Shown: piece by piece, positions 17,606-25,995 of the stretch
Layout: every line of letters starts with the position of its first letter
Position numbering within the stretch: the stretch's first letter is position 1
NCBI RefSeq assembly: GCF_025506355.1
Contig: NZ_JANZYP010000054.1
Span: forward strand, 1 to 64,000
DNA: 64,000 nt
Direction: 5' to 3'
From: Sphaerisporangium corydalis
GTDB taxonomy: Bacteria > Actinomycetota > Actinomycetes > Streptosporangiales > Streptosporangiaceae
Position numbers and translations under genes: made by a program
The notes under the pieces: generated by a model
What the model was told of the DNA's origin: nothing
The model's database searches: none
The model's input: the letters and a program-made list of their open reading frames with translations, nothing else

Positions 17606-18358
17606 ATGGATCGATTGCGGGCGATCATGGACGCCCTGATGACCTCCGACAGCGTGTCGGTCGCCGAACTCGCGGCCCAGCACGGCGTCTCGGAGATGAC
17701 CATCCGCAGGGACCTCGACGAACTCGCCCAGCAGGGCGTCGCCCGCAGAATCCGCGGCGGCGCCCAGAGCCTGCTCCTGCGCGGCGAGGAACCCCCCTTC
17801 GGCGTACGCGAACACGAGGCCACCGACGACAAACGCCGCATCGCCACCGAAGTCGCCGGCCTGCTCGCCGACGGCGAGGCCATCGTCCTGGACGGCGGCA
17901 CCACCACCCTGGCCGTCGCCCGCGAACTCCACGACCGCCGCCTCACCGTCCTGCCCCTGGCCCTGCAGTCGGTCCAGGCCCTCAGCACCGCCCCCCGCAT
18001 CCGCCTGGTCCTGCCCGGCGGCGAGGTCCGCCACGGCGAACTCAACATCACCGGCCCCCTCACCGTGAACGCCATCGCCTCCCTGCGCTTCGACACCGCC
18101 GTCATCGGCTGCTGCGGCCTGTCGGCCGAACACGGCATGACCGCCCACAACCTGGAGGACGTCGCCGTCAAACAGGCCGCCATCGCCTCGGCCCGGCGCG
18201 TCGTCGTCGCCGCCGACTCCTCCAAGTTCCGCCAGACCGCCTTCGCCACCGTCTGCCCACCGGCGGGCATCGACGTCCTGGTCACCGACGCCGGCATCCC
18301 CCGCGACCAGCACGACGCGCTCACCGCCGCCGGCGTCACCGTCCGCGTCGCCTCATGA
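17606..18358 (+). CDS. DeoR family transcriptional regulator
   Basis: This 250-residue repressor has the DeoR HTH (RLRAIMDALMTSDSVSVAELAAQHGVSEMTIRRDLDEL) and the C-terminal DeoR sensor domain fold related to phosphosugar isomerases (DGGTTTLAVARELHDR, FDTAVIGCCGLSAEHGMTA). Such proteins usually sense phosphorylated sugars and repress an adjacent metabolic or transport gene. Its stop overlaps the ATG of the downstream MFS gene (ATGA), which points to that transporter as the regulated partner. ATG at 17606 is the only start that fits the family length. Confidence 0.93.
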   Translation: MDRLRAIMDALMTSDSVSVAELAAQHGVSEMTIRRDLDELAQQGVARRIRGGAQSLLLRGEEPPFGVREHEATDDKRRIATEVAGLLADGEAIVLDGGTTTLAVARELHDRRLTVLPLALQSVQALSTAPRIRLVLPGGEVRHGELNITGPLTVNAIASLRFDTAVIGCCGLSAEHGMTAHNLEDVAVKQAAIASARRVVVAADSSKFRQTAFATVCPPAGIDVLVTDAGIPRDQHDALTAAGVTVRVAS

Positions 18359-19587
18359 CCCTCCCCACCGGCCCCGCCCCCACGCTTCGGCGTGCCCGCG
18401 CCGCCGTCTACATCATGTTCCTGATCCCCGGCATCGCCATCGGCGTGTGGACCTCCCGCATCCCCGCCCTCAAAGAACGGCTCGACCTCGGCGACGGGCA
18501 ACTCAGCCTCGCCCTGCTCGCCATCGCCGCCGGAGCGCTCGCCGGCATGCAGATCGTCGGACGCCTGGTCGACCGGCACGGCAGCGGCCGCGTCATGGTC
18601 CCCCTTGCCTTCGCCCAGGGCGCCGTCCTCCTGCTGCCCGCCGCGATGCCCAGCCTGATCACCCTGGCCGCCTCACTGGCACTGTTCGGCGCCGCCCACG
18701 GCATGCTGGACGTCTCCATGAACGCCAACGCCGTCGAGGTCGAACGCGCATGGGGCCGGCCGCTCATGTCCTCGTTCCACGCCGTGTTCAGCATCGGCGG
18801 CTTCCTCGGCGCCGCCGGAGGCGGGCTGTTCGCCCACGCGGGCATCGGACCCTGGCCCACCTTCGCCGCCACCGGCACCGCCCTGGCGGCACTGGCCCTG
18901 ATCACCTCCCCCTGGGCCCTGCGCACCACCCCCCGGCCCCGGCCCACGACCCTCACGGCCGGCACCACCGCCCCGCGCGTCCCCAAGATCCAAGGCGTCC
19001 TGTTCCTCGGCGTCCTCGGCTTCTGCTGCATGGTCGGCGAAGGCGCCTCCGCCGACTGGGGGTCGGTCTACCTGCGCGAAGACCTCGCCAGCTCACCCGG
19101 CTTCGCCGCCGCCGCCTACGCCGCCTTCTCGATCATGATGACCGCGGGCCGCCTCGCCGGCGACCGCCTCGCCGTCCGCCTCGGCCCGGTCACCCTCGTC
19201 CGCTACTGCGGCATCCTGGCCGGCGCCGGCCTGGTCACCGCCCTGCTCATCGGCCACCCCGTGGCCGGAGTGATCGGATTCGGCTGCTTCGGCGCGGGCC
19301 TGTCCTGCATCGTCCCCCAAGTGTTCTCCGCCGCCGGCCACCGCGACCCCGCCCGCGCCGGACAGGCACTCGCCCGCGTCGCCAGCCTCGGCTACCTCGG
19401 CTTCCTCACCGGACCGGTCCTCATCGGCGCCGCCGCCGAAGTCCTCGGCCTGCCCCGCGCCCTCGCCATCCCCGCCATGCTCGCCCTGTTCGTCGCCCTG
19501 GCCGCCCGCGCCCTGCGCGCCGCCCCCACCAGCGCCACCCCCGAACCCCAGCACCCCGCCACCGGCGCCCCCGGCCGCACCGGATGA
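18355..19587 (+). CDS. MFS transporter
   Basis: This 410-residue permease has about twelve hydrophobic segments. The motif between helices 2 and 3 is GRLVDRHGSGRV, and the early SRIPALKERLDLGDGQLSLALL is like YbjJ-type exporters. It overlaps the DeoR gene by four bases, so expression is probably coupled. The hydrophilic C-terminal tail is Pro-rich. The substrate is unknown; linkage to a DeoR sensor hints at a sugar or sugar-derived compound, which is inference. It is convergent with the next gene, one base apart. Confidence 0.9.
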   Translation: MTLPTGPAPTLRRARAAVYIMFLIPGIAIGVWTSRIPALKERLDLGDGQLSLALLAIAAGALAGMQIVGRLVDRHGSGRVMVPLAFAQGAVLLLPAAMPSLITLAASLALFGAAHGMLDVSMNANAVEVERAWGRPLMSSFHAVFSIGGFLGAAGGGLFAHAGIGPWPTFAATGTALAALALITSPWALRTTPRPRPTTLTAGTTAPRVPKIQGVLFLGVLGFCCMVGEGASADWGSVYLREDLASSPGFAAAAYAAFSIMMTAGRLAGDRLAVRLGPVTLVRYCGILAGAGLVTALLIGHPVAGVIGFGCFGAGLSCIVPQVFSAAGHRDPARAGQALARVASLGYLGFLTGPVLIGAAAEVLGLPRALAIPAMLALFVALAARALRAAPTSATPEPQHPATGAPGRTG

Positions 19588-19588
19588 C

Positions 19589-20341
19589 TCAGATCGGCTC
19601 ACCCTCGTCATCACCCGGCAGGCTCGGCCTCGGCGACACCATGTCACTGTCCCCCGGCGACGGCACCGGCGACGGCTTCAAGGTGTCACTCGGCGAAGGA
19701 AGCGGCGGCGGCGTCGGCACGAACATCGTCGGCGGCAACGGACGCGCCGGCGGCATCACCTCATCACCCCGCCCCAGCAGCAACCACGCGATCGCCGCCG
19801 TCAGCGTCAGCAACGCCACCAGCACCGACAACGCCACCAGCACCGCACGCCGCGTCTCGGTCGCCGGCGGAGCCGGCGGCGGCGGCGAGGGAACCGCCGG
19901 AACCCGGTCACCCAGCCAGTACGGCACGAACTCCGGCCCATGGGTCTCACCGATCAGCGTGCCGCTCACCAGCACCGACTCAAGGAACCACGCCGCGCCC
20001 AGCCCACCAGGGGTGTACGGCACCGCCACCCACGGCGCCGGGCCGTCATCGGTCACGATCACCTGCGGCGCCCCCACCGGCCCACGCCCCCGGGCCCGGG
20101 CCACCCACCCGCGCACACCCCCACGCGGCGAAGCCTGGCGGACCGACGTCAGGAACCGCTCCCGCGCCGCCGCGTCCAAGGCCGCACCCCGCGTCAGCAA
20201 CGCGATCGACACCGCCCGCCCGTCGGCGTCCTGGGCGAGATACACGAAACCCGTCGGAAGGGCCTGCAGCCGCGCCTGGACGACGTAGGCCCCGAGCCGG
20301 GACGGGTCACCGTACTGGAGCGGAGTGGCCACGGTTGACAT
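19589..20341 (-). CDS. Single-pass membrane protein with kinase-like N-terminal remnant
   Basis: This 250-residue protein begins YGDPSRLGAYVVQARLQALPTGFVYLAQDADGRAVSIALLTRG, which reads like the first strands of a PknB-type N-lobe without the glycine-rich loop or the catalytic lysine context. No catalytic or activation loop follows. One transmembrane segment, RRAVLVALSVLVALLTLTAAIAWLLL, lies near residues 168-195. The C-terminal tail is Pro/Ser-rich and presumably extracellular. ATG 20341 is chosen because AAGGTG lies seven bases upstream. It is divergent from the MoxR operon and may serve it, but no function can be assigned. Confidence 0.6.
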   Translation of the reverse strand: MSTVATPLQYGDPSRLGAYVVQARLQALPTGFVYLAQDADGRAVSIALLTRGAALDAAARERFLTSVRQASPRGGVRGWVARARGRGPVGAPQVIVTDDGPAPWVAVPYTPGGLGAAWFLESVLVSGTLIGETHGPEFVPYWLGDRVPAVPSPPPPAPPATETRRAVLVALSVLVALLTLTAAIAWLLLGRGDEVMPPARPLPPTMFVPTPPPLPSPSDTLKPSPVPSPGDSDMVSPRPSLPGDDEGEPI

Positions 20342-20415
20342 GAAAGCACACCTTGTCATCCGGCTCACCGTGACGGTGCCGTGCACCATTGCGCCGCGTT
20401 TGATGGAATGGCCGC

Positions 20416-21444
20416 ATGACCGTTGCGGAAGAACGCAGTGACGGGACCGGGGCGGACGAGGGTGCCGACGCCGACCTCCGTCTCCTCCAGCAGTCCCTCA
20501 CCGAGGTCCGGCGCGTCATCGTCGGCCAGGACCACATGATCGAACGGCTGCTGGTGGCGCTGCTGGCGCGCGGTCACTGCCTCCTGGAAGGCGTGCCAGG
20601 CGTCGCCAAGACCCTCGCCGCCTCCACCCTGTCCACCGTCGTGGGCGGCACCTTCGCCCGCATCCAGTTCACCCCCGACCTCGTGCCGAGCGACATCGTC
20701 GGCACCCGCGTCTACCACCCCTCCAGCGAGACCTTCGACATCGAACTCGGACCGGTGTTCGTCAACTTCCTGCTGGCCGACGAGGTCAACCGGGCCCCGG
20801 CCAAAGTGCAGTCCGCCCTGCTGGAGGTCATGGCCGAACGCCAGGTCACCCTCGCCGGACGCACCCACCCCCTGCCCCGGCCCTTCATCGTCCTGGCCAC
20901 CCAGAACCCCATCGAATCCGAAGGCGTCTACCCGCTGCCCGAGGTCCAGCGCGACCGCTTCCTGTTCAAGGTCCGCGTCGTCCACCCCACCGCCGGCGAG
21001 GAACTGGAGATCCTCCACCGCATGAGCGTCTCCCCGCCGCTACCCGGCCGGGTGCTCGACCCCGAACGGCTCCTGTCCCTGCAGAAACTCGCCGACCAGG
21101 TGTCGGTGCACCAGCTCGTCGCCGACTACGTGGTCCGCCTGGTCATGGCCACCCGCTCCCCCGCCGAATACGGGCTGCGCGACCTGGAGGAGGCCATCGA
21201 GATCGGCGTCAGCCCCCGCGCCACCCTCGGCCTGGTCGCCGCCGGACGGGCCCTGGCCCTGCTGCGCGGCCGCGACTACCTGCTGCCCGACGACGTACGC
21301 GACGTCGCCGTGGACGTCATGGGACACCGGCTGATGCTCAGCTTCGACGCCCTGGCCGACGGCGTCGACCCCGAGGACGTCGTCCGCCAGATCCTCGCCT
21401 CGGTGCCACCCCCGCTCGTCGTCTGGAACCAGGCCCAGCGGTGA
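20416..21444 (+). CDS. MoxR family AAA+ ATPase
   Basis: This 342-residue chaperone-like ATPase has Walker A GVPGVAKT at residues 59-66, Walker [13 protein letters not shown], sensor ATQNPIE, and a MoxR-type lid domain ([43 protein letters not shown]). MoxR ATPases usually act with DUF58 and VWA proteins to mature or activate client proteins at the membrane. Both partners follow directly here with four-base overlaps, so this is a standard MoxR operon. Confidence 0.95.
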   Translation: MTVAEERSDGTGADEGADADLRLLQQSLTEVRRVIVGQDHMIERLLVALLARGHCLLEGVPGVAKTLAASTLSTVVGGTFARIQFTPDLVPSDIVGTRVYHPSSETFDIELGPVFVNFLLADEVNRAPAKVQSALLEVMAERQVTLAGRTHPLPRPFIVLATQNPIESEGVYPLPEVQRDRFLFKVRVVHPTAGEELEILHRMSVSPPLPGRVLDPERLLSLQKLADQVSVHQLVADYVVRLVMATRSPAEYGLRDLEEAIEIGVSPRATLGLVAAGRALALLRGRDYLLPDDVRDVAVDVMGHRLMLSFDALADGVDPEDVVRQILASVPPPLVVWNQAQR

Positions 21445-22424
21445 CCCGCCCGGCCTCCGATCACGAAACCGGGTCGGCCACCAGCCCCGAACACGCCCTG
21501 CGCCGCCTGGAGCTGACCGTCGTCCGCCGCCTGGACGGACTCCTGCACGGGCAACACCAGGGCCTGCTCCCCGGCGCCGGCAGCGAACCCGGCGACAGCA
21601 GGGTCTACGTCCCCGGCGAGGACGACGTCCGCCGCATGGACTGGTCGGTGACCGCCCGCACCACCGTCCCCCACGTCCGCGACCTGGTCGCCGACCGCGA
21701 ACTGGAGACCTGGGTGCTCGCCGACCTGTCACCCAGCATGGACTTCGGCACCGCCGCCATGGAGAAACGCGACCTGGTGATCGCCGCCGTCGGCGCCATC
21801 GGCTTCCTCACCAGCCGTATCGGCGACCGCTTCGGCGCCTACGTCATCCACGGCCACGACGTCCACCGCCTGCCCGCCCGCACCGGCAGACCCGCCATGT
21901 ACGCGCTCCTGCAGACGCTCATGGACGCCCCCCGCGGCATGCCCGCCCCCGGCCCGACCCGCCTGGCCGACGCGATCGTGCTCCTCGACGCCGCCCGCCG
22001 CAAACGCGGCCTGAGAGTGATCGTCTCCGACTTCCTCGACCTCGGCCAGGGCGGCGACCCGCACTCCGAACGCGACTGGGAACGACCGGTGCGCCGCCTC
22101 GCCGCCCGCCACCAGGTGCTCGCCATCGAAGTGCTCGACCCACGCGAACTCGAACTGCCCGACGTCGGCCTCGTCGCCCTCACCGACCCCGAGACCGGGC
22201 GCACCCGCGAGATCCACCTCACCCCCAAGATCCGCCACGACTACGCCGAGGCCGCCGCCGCCCAGCGCGAGGCCACCCGCGTGGCACTCCGCCGCTGCGG
22301 CGCCGACCACCTGATCCTGCGCACCGACCGCGACTGGGTCTTCGACATCGCCCAATACGCCCTCCGCCACCGGCGCACCGCCCACCTGGCCGCACGGCAC
22401 CCCGGCAGGAGGGCAGGCGCGTGA
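21441..22424 (+). CDS. DUF58 domain protein (MoxR partner)
   Basis: This 327-residue protein carries the DUF58 signature [30 protein letters not shown], followed by a degenerate VWA-like fold ([11 protein letters not shown]) that keeps a D-x-S-x-S-like patch. It starts at a GTG overlapping the MoxR stop and is itself overlapped by the VWA gene. The family's exact role is unknown, but it is almost always encoded between moxR and a VWA membrane protein, as here. Confidence 0.92.
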   Translation: MTRPASDHETGSATSPEHALRRLELTVVRRLDGLLHGQHQGLLPGAGSEPGDSRVYVPGEDDVRRMDWSVTARTTVPHVRDLVADRELETWVLADLSPSMDFGTAAMEKRDLVIAAVGAIGFLTSRIGDRFGAYVIHGHDVHRLPARTGRPAMYALLQTLMDAPRGMPAPGPTRLADAIVLLDAARRKRGLRVIVSDFLDLGQGGDPHSERDWERPVRRLAARHQVLAIEVLDPRELELPDVGLVALTDPETGRTREIHLTPKIRHDYAEAAAAQREATRVALRRCGADHLILRTDRDWVFDIAQYALRHRRTAHLAARHPGRRAGA

Positions 22425-23368
22425 TCTTCCTGTCCCCGGCATGGCTGTGGCTGTTCACCGCCCTCGCCCTCCTGGTCGCCGCCTACGTCCTCACCCAGTT
22501 CGCCCGCCGCCGCTACGCCGTGCGCTTCACCAACCTGGCCCTGCTGAGCCTGGTCGCCCCCGAACGGCCCGGCTGGCGCCGCCACGTCCCCGCCGCGCTC
22601 TTCCTGGTCATGATGAGCCTGCTGGTGCTCGGCGCCGCACGCCCCGCCGACGCCACCCGCGTCCCGCGCGACCGGGCCACGATCATCGTCGCGGTGGACA
22701 TCTCCCTGTCGATGGAGGCCGCCGACGTCTCCCCCACCCGCCTGGTCGCCGCCAAACAGGCCGCCCAGCAGTTCGTCAAGGACCTGCCGGAACGCTTCAA
22801 CGTGGGCCTGGTGTCCTTCGCGCGCTCCGCCGCCGTGGTCATCTCCCCCACCACCGACCACCTCGCCGTGATCACCGCCATCTCCAACCTGTCCACCCGG
22901 CCCGGCACCGCCATCGGCGAGGCCGTGTTCAACTCGCTGGACTCGGTGCGCTCGTTCGACCAGCGCGCGGTCACCGACCCGCCGCCCTCGGCGGTCGTGC
23001 TGCTGTCCGACGGCGACAACACCTCGGGCCGGTCGGTCAACGAGGCCATCCAGGCGGCGGCCGGCCTGCGCGTGCCGGTGTCCACCATCGCCTACGGCAC
23101 CCCCGACGGCACCGTGAGCATCGACGGGCGCGACGTGCAGGTCCCGGTGAACAAGGCCACCCTGCAGTCCCTGGCCGACGGCACCAGCGGGCGCGCCTAC
23201 GCGGCCGAGTCCGGGGACGAGCTGCGCGACGTCTACGGGCAGATCGGCAGCTCCCTCGGGTACCGCATCGTGCACCAGGAGATCGGCCAGTGGTTCACCG
23301 TGGCCGGGATCCTCATCGGGCTGCTGGTCGCGGCGGCCACGATGCTCCTCGGCTCCCGCATCCCCTGA
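22421..23368 (+). CDS. VWA domain membrane protein (BatA-like)
   Basis: This 315-residue protein has two N-terminal transmembrane segments, a von Willebrand factor A domain and a C-terminal transmembrane segment ([19 protein letters not shown]). The metal-ion-dependent adhesion site D-x-S-x-S is intact as DISLSM with Asp93, Ser95 and Ser97, and [10 protein letters not shown] supplies the later MIDAS Asp. It is the third gene of the moxR operon with a GTGA overlap and presumably displays the VWA domain at the membrane for MoxR-dependent complex assembly. Confidence 0.93.
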   Translation: MIFLSPAWLWLFTALALLVAAYVLTQFARRRYAVRFTNLALLSLVAPERPGWRRHVPAALFLVMMSLLVLGAARPADATRVPRDRATIIVAVDISLSMEAADVSPTRLVAAKQAAQQFVKDLPERFNVGLVSFARSAAVVISPTTDHLAVITAISNLSTRPGTAIGEAVFNSLDSVRSFDQRAVTDPPPSAVVLLSDGDNTSGRSVNEAIQAAAGLRVPVSTIAYGTPDGTVSIDGRDVQVPVNKATLQSLADGTSGRAYAAESGDELRDVYGQIGSSLGYRIVHQEIGQWFTVAGILIGLLVAAATMLLGSRIP

Positions 23369-23466
23369 CCCTCCCGGCCCCGCCGCACCGGCGCGCGGAC
23401 GGCGGCCGGGCGGGTTCCGGCCGCCCGATCACGAGGACCTCCGCGACGTTGGTAACGTCTGTGCAC

Positions 23467-24147
23467 GTGACGTCCAAGGGGGCACATTACTTCGAGGAGC
23501 GGCCCGGCGCGGCCGCCCGTCCGGGCACGGTCGACGTGGTCCTGCCGGACCTGCACCTGCGCCTGGCCACCGACAGCGGCGTCTTCTCCCCCGACCGGCT
23601 CGACCCGGGCACCCGGATCCTCCTGGAGAGCGTGCCGGCCCCGCCCCAGCGGGGCGACCTGCTCGACCTCGGCTGCGGGTACGGCCCGGTCGCGCTGACG
23701 ATGGCGTCGCGCGCGCCGGAGGCGACGGTGTGGGCGATCGACGTCAACCGGCGCTCGGTGGAGCTGACCGAGCGAAATGCCCGAAGTGCCGGCCTTGACA
23801 AAGTAAGGTCGATTCATGCCGACGAAGTGCCGCCCGATGTCCGCTTCTCGGTGATCTGGTCCAATCCGGCGATCCGCATCGGCAAGCCCGCGCTGCACGC
23901 CATGCTCACCCGCTGGCTCGACCGGCTCGCCGGCGACGGCGCGGCCTACCTGGTGGTGCAGAAGCACCTCGGGTCGGACTCCCTGCAGCGCTGGCTCGGC
24001 GACAACGGCTGGGACACGACCCGCGTCGCCTCCCGGTCGGCCTACCGTGTGCTCCGGGTCGCCCCCCGCCCGGCCCCCGGCGGCGCCGGGCCCACCCCCG
24101 GCGACGCCTCCCCCCTCGGGGGCGCCGCCAACGACGAGGAGCGATGA
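23467..24147 (+). CDS. RsmC/RlmG-like class I methyltransferase
   Basis: This 226-residue SAM-dependent methyltransferase has motif I LLDLGCGYGPVAL and the WSNPAIRIGK tetrad in place of NPPF/Y, as in RsmC-type guanine-N2 rRNA methyltransferases. It is about half the length of E. coli RsmC and keeps only the catalytic half, which is common in actinobacteria. GTG 23467 or GTG 23461 could start it; TAACGT at 23453-23458 would place a transcript start at the GTG, suggesting a leaderless mRNA. Codons around 23773-23815 are unusually AT-rich. Confidence 0.85.
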   Translation: MTSKGAHYFEERPGAAARPGTVDVVLPDLHLRLATDSGVFSPDRLDPGTRILLESVPAPPQRGDLLDLGCGYGPVALTMASRAPEATVWAIDVNRRSVELTERNARSAGLDKVRSIHADEVPPDVRFSVIWSNPAIRIGKPALHAMLTRWLDRLAGDGAAYLVVQKHLGSDSLQRWLGDNGWDTTRVASRSAYRVLRVAPRPAPGGAGPTPGDASPLGGAANDEER

Positions 24148-24154
24148 CCGCCCG

Positions 24155-24727
24155 ATGACCCAAGGCACCCGAACGCAGCTGCGCCAGACCGACGTCAAGC
24201 GGCTCAACCGCACCTGGCGCCGGGGCACCGAGAACCGGCTGTCGCTGATCCTCGAATCGGTGACGGGCCCGTTCAACATCGGCTCCCTGTTCCGCACGGC
24301 CGCCGCCTTCGGCGCCGACCAGATCTGGCTGGCCGGCAACGCCACCCCGCCGACCAACCCCAAGGCGCAGAAGACCGCGCTCGGCACCGACCGCCTGGTC
24401 ACCTGGCACGAGCCCGTGCTCCCCGCCGACGCCGTGCGGGCGGCCAAGGAGGACGGGTACACCGTGATCGCCGTCGAGCTGACCGGCGACGCGGTGCCGC
24501 TGCACCGCGCCGGGCTCGACCGCGACGTGTGCCTGGTGCTCGGCAACGAGGACCACGGCTGCTCCCCCGCGCTGCTGGAGGCCGTCGACGAGGTGATCTA
24601 CATCCCGCAGGTGGGCCGGGTGGGGTCGTTCAACGTCGGGGTCGCCGGGGCCATCGTCCTGGCCGAGGCCCGCCGCCAGGAATGGGCCGCCGCCGGCGAA
24701 CCCGCCGAGGCCGGCCCCGAAGACTGA
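24155..24727 (+). CDS. TrmH/SpoU family RNA 2'-O-methyltransferase
   Basis: This 190-residue SPOUT-fold enzyme shows all three family motifs: NIGSLFRTAAAFG (motif 1), LVLGNEDHG (motif 2) and SFNVGVAGAIVLAE (motif 3, the trefoil knot). It has no N-terminal substrate-binding extension, so it resembles the short tRNA Gm18-type TrmH proteins. It lies eight bases after the RsmC-like gene, forming a small RNA-modification pair. The exact RNA target cannot be assigned from sequence. Confidence 0.92.
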   Translation: MTQGTRTQLRQTDVKRLNRTWRRGTENRLSLILESVTGPFNIGSLFRTAAAFGADQIWLAGNATPPTNPKAQKTALGTDRLVTWHEPVLPADAVRAAKEDGYTVIAVELTGDAVPLHRAGLDRDVCLVLGNEDHGCSPALLEAVDEVIYIPQVGRVGSFNVGVAGAIVLAEARRQEWAAAGEPAEAGPED

Positions 24728-24815
24728 CCCCGGGGGCCGCCCCTCGCGCGCACGCGGATCCGCGACACGCTCACCGGTCGTGACGATCTCACCCGCCGGG
24801 GAAGATCACCGAAAG

Positions 24816-24821
24816 TAAGAT
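24816..24821 (+). promoter_or_regulatory. Leaderless promoter -10 (TAAGAT)
   Basis: TAAGAT ends seven bases before the GTG of the glycosyltransferase. In actinobacteria that TANNNT spacing puts transcription start at the start codon itself. No Shine-Dalgarno sequence is present, which agrees with a leaderless message. Confidence 0.5.
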
Positions 24822-24828
24822 CGCGGAC

Positions 24829-25995
24829 GTGAAGAGTAGTCATAAGCTGATCTCGTCCAGGAAAACGGCACCCAAGGGGGTTCGCCGGGTCGTGCTGCTG
24901 ACCGGGCAGCTGAGGGTCGGCGGCACCGAGAAGCAGATCTTCCTGCTGGCCACCGGCCTGGCCCGCAGCGGTGTCGAGGTCGACGTGGTGACGTTGCACT
25001 CCGGCGGCCCCTACGGCGACGCGCTCGAACTCGCCGGCGTCCCGGTGCACAACGCGGGCTTCATGGCGCTGTCGAGCGGGGCCAGGGCCGTCCCGCACAA
25101 CCTGCTGGCGGCGGCGCGCCTGGTCCGGATGGTGCGGCGGCTCAGGCCGGACGTGCTGCACGCCTTCCTCTACCACGCCTATGTGATCGGCGCGCCGATC
25201 GCCTGGCTCGCCCGGGTCCCGGTCATCGTGGCGGGACGGCGCAGCCTGAGCATCTTCAAACGACTCCGGTACGGCAGCCACACCCTGGAGCGCGTCGCCA
25301 CCTGGCTGACCCGGCACGTGGTGGCCAACGCCGTGGCCGTGGCGCAGGACGCGGAGAAGGTCGAGGGCCTCGCCCCGGAGAAGATCAGCGTGATCTACAA
25401 CGGGCTGCCCGACTCGGCCTTCCTGCCCGCCGTGCCCGCCCAGATCAGCACCGACCTGCCGGTCGTGTGCTGCGTCGCCAACCTCATGTCCCACAAGGGG
25501 CACCGCTCCCTCGTCGAGGCCGTGGCGCTGCTGGCCGCCCGGGGCACGCCGTGCACCCTGGTGCTGGCCGGCGAGGGCCCCGAGCGCGACGTCCTGATCA
25601 CGCAGGCGGCGGCCCTCGGGGTGGACCTGCGCCTCCTGGGCCTCCGCCGCGACATCGAGCCCCTGATGCACCGCGCGTCGGTGGTCGTGCTCGCCTCCCT
25701 CCGCGAGGGGATGAGCAACGCGGTCATGGAGGCGATGGCGGCGGGCAAGCCGATCGTCGCCACCGCCGTCGGCGGAACGTGCGAGCTGCTGAGCGGGCGC
25801 GGCCTGCTGGTCCCCCCGCAGGCCCCCGGCGCGCTGGCCGACGCCCTGGAGAGGGTGCTGCACGACCCACGCCTGGGCGCGTCCCTCGGCAGCACCGCGC
25901 GCGCCTGGGCGCTGGACAACCTCGGTGTGGACTCCATGATCGACCGGCACCTGGAGCTGTACGGGCGTCTCCTGGAGGAGAGATGTGCGCGATAG
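24829..25995 (+). CDS. Glycosyltransferase family 4 protein
   Basis: This 388-residue GT-B fold glycosyltransferase has an N-terminal acceptor domain (VVLLTGQLRVGGTEKQIFLLATGL) and a C-terminal nucleotide-sugar domain with VVLASLREGMSNAVMEAMAAGKPIVATAVGG, where the EX7E motif binds the donor. It is soluble and probably works at the inner face of the membrane on a lipid-linked glycan. It overlaps the asnB-like gene by 13 bases and opens a four-gene surface-glycan cluster. Donor and acceptor are unknown. Confidence 0.9.
   Translation: MKSSHKLISSRKTAPKGVRRVVLLTGQLRVGGTEKQIFLLATGLARSGVEVDVVTLHSGGPYGDALELAGVPVHNAGFMALSSGARAVPHNLLAAARLVRMVRRLRPDVLHAFLYHAYVIGAPIAWLARVPVIVAGRRSLSIFKRLRYGSHTLERVATWLTRHVVANAVAVAQDAEKVEGLAPEKISVIYNGLPDSAFLPAVPAQISTDLPVVCCVANLMSHKGHRSLVEAVALLAARGTPCTLVLAGEGPERDVLITQAAALGVDLRLLGLRRDIEPLMHRASVVVLASLREGMSNAVMEAMAAGKPIVATAVGGTCELLSGRGLLVPPQAPGALADALERVLHDPRLGASLGSTARAWALDNLGVDSMIDRHLELYGRLLEERCAR

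Noticed and set aside
23795-23825. An internal promoter starting with TTGACA in the methyltransferase gene
   Set aside because: A perfect -35 hexamer is present but no -10-like sequence lies 16-19 bases downstream.
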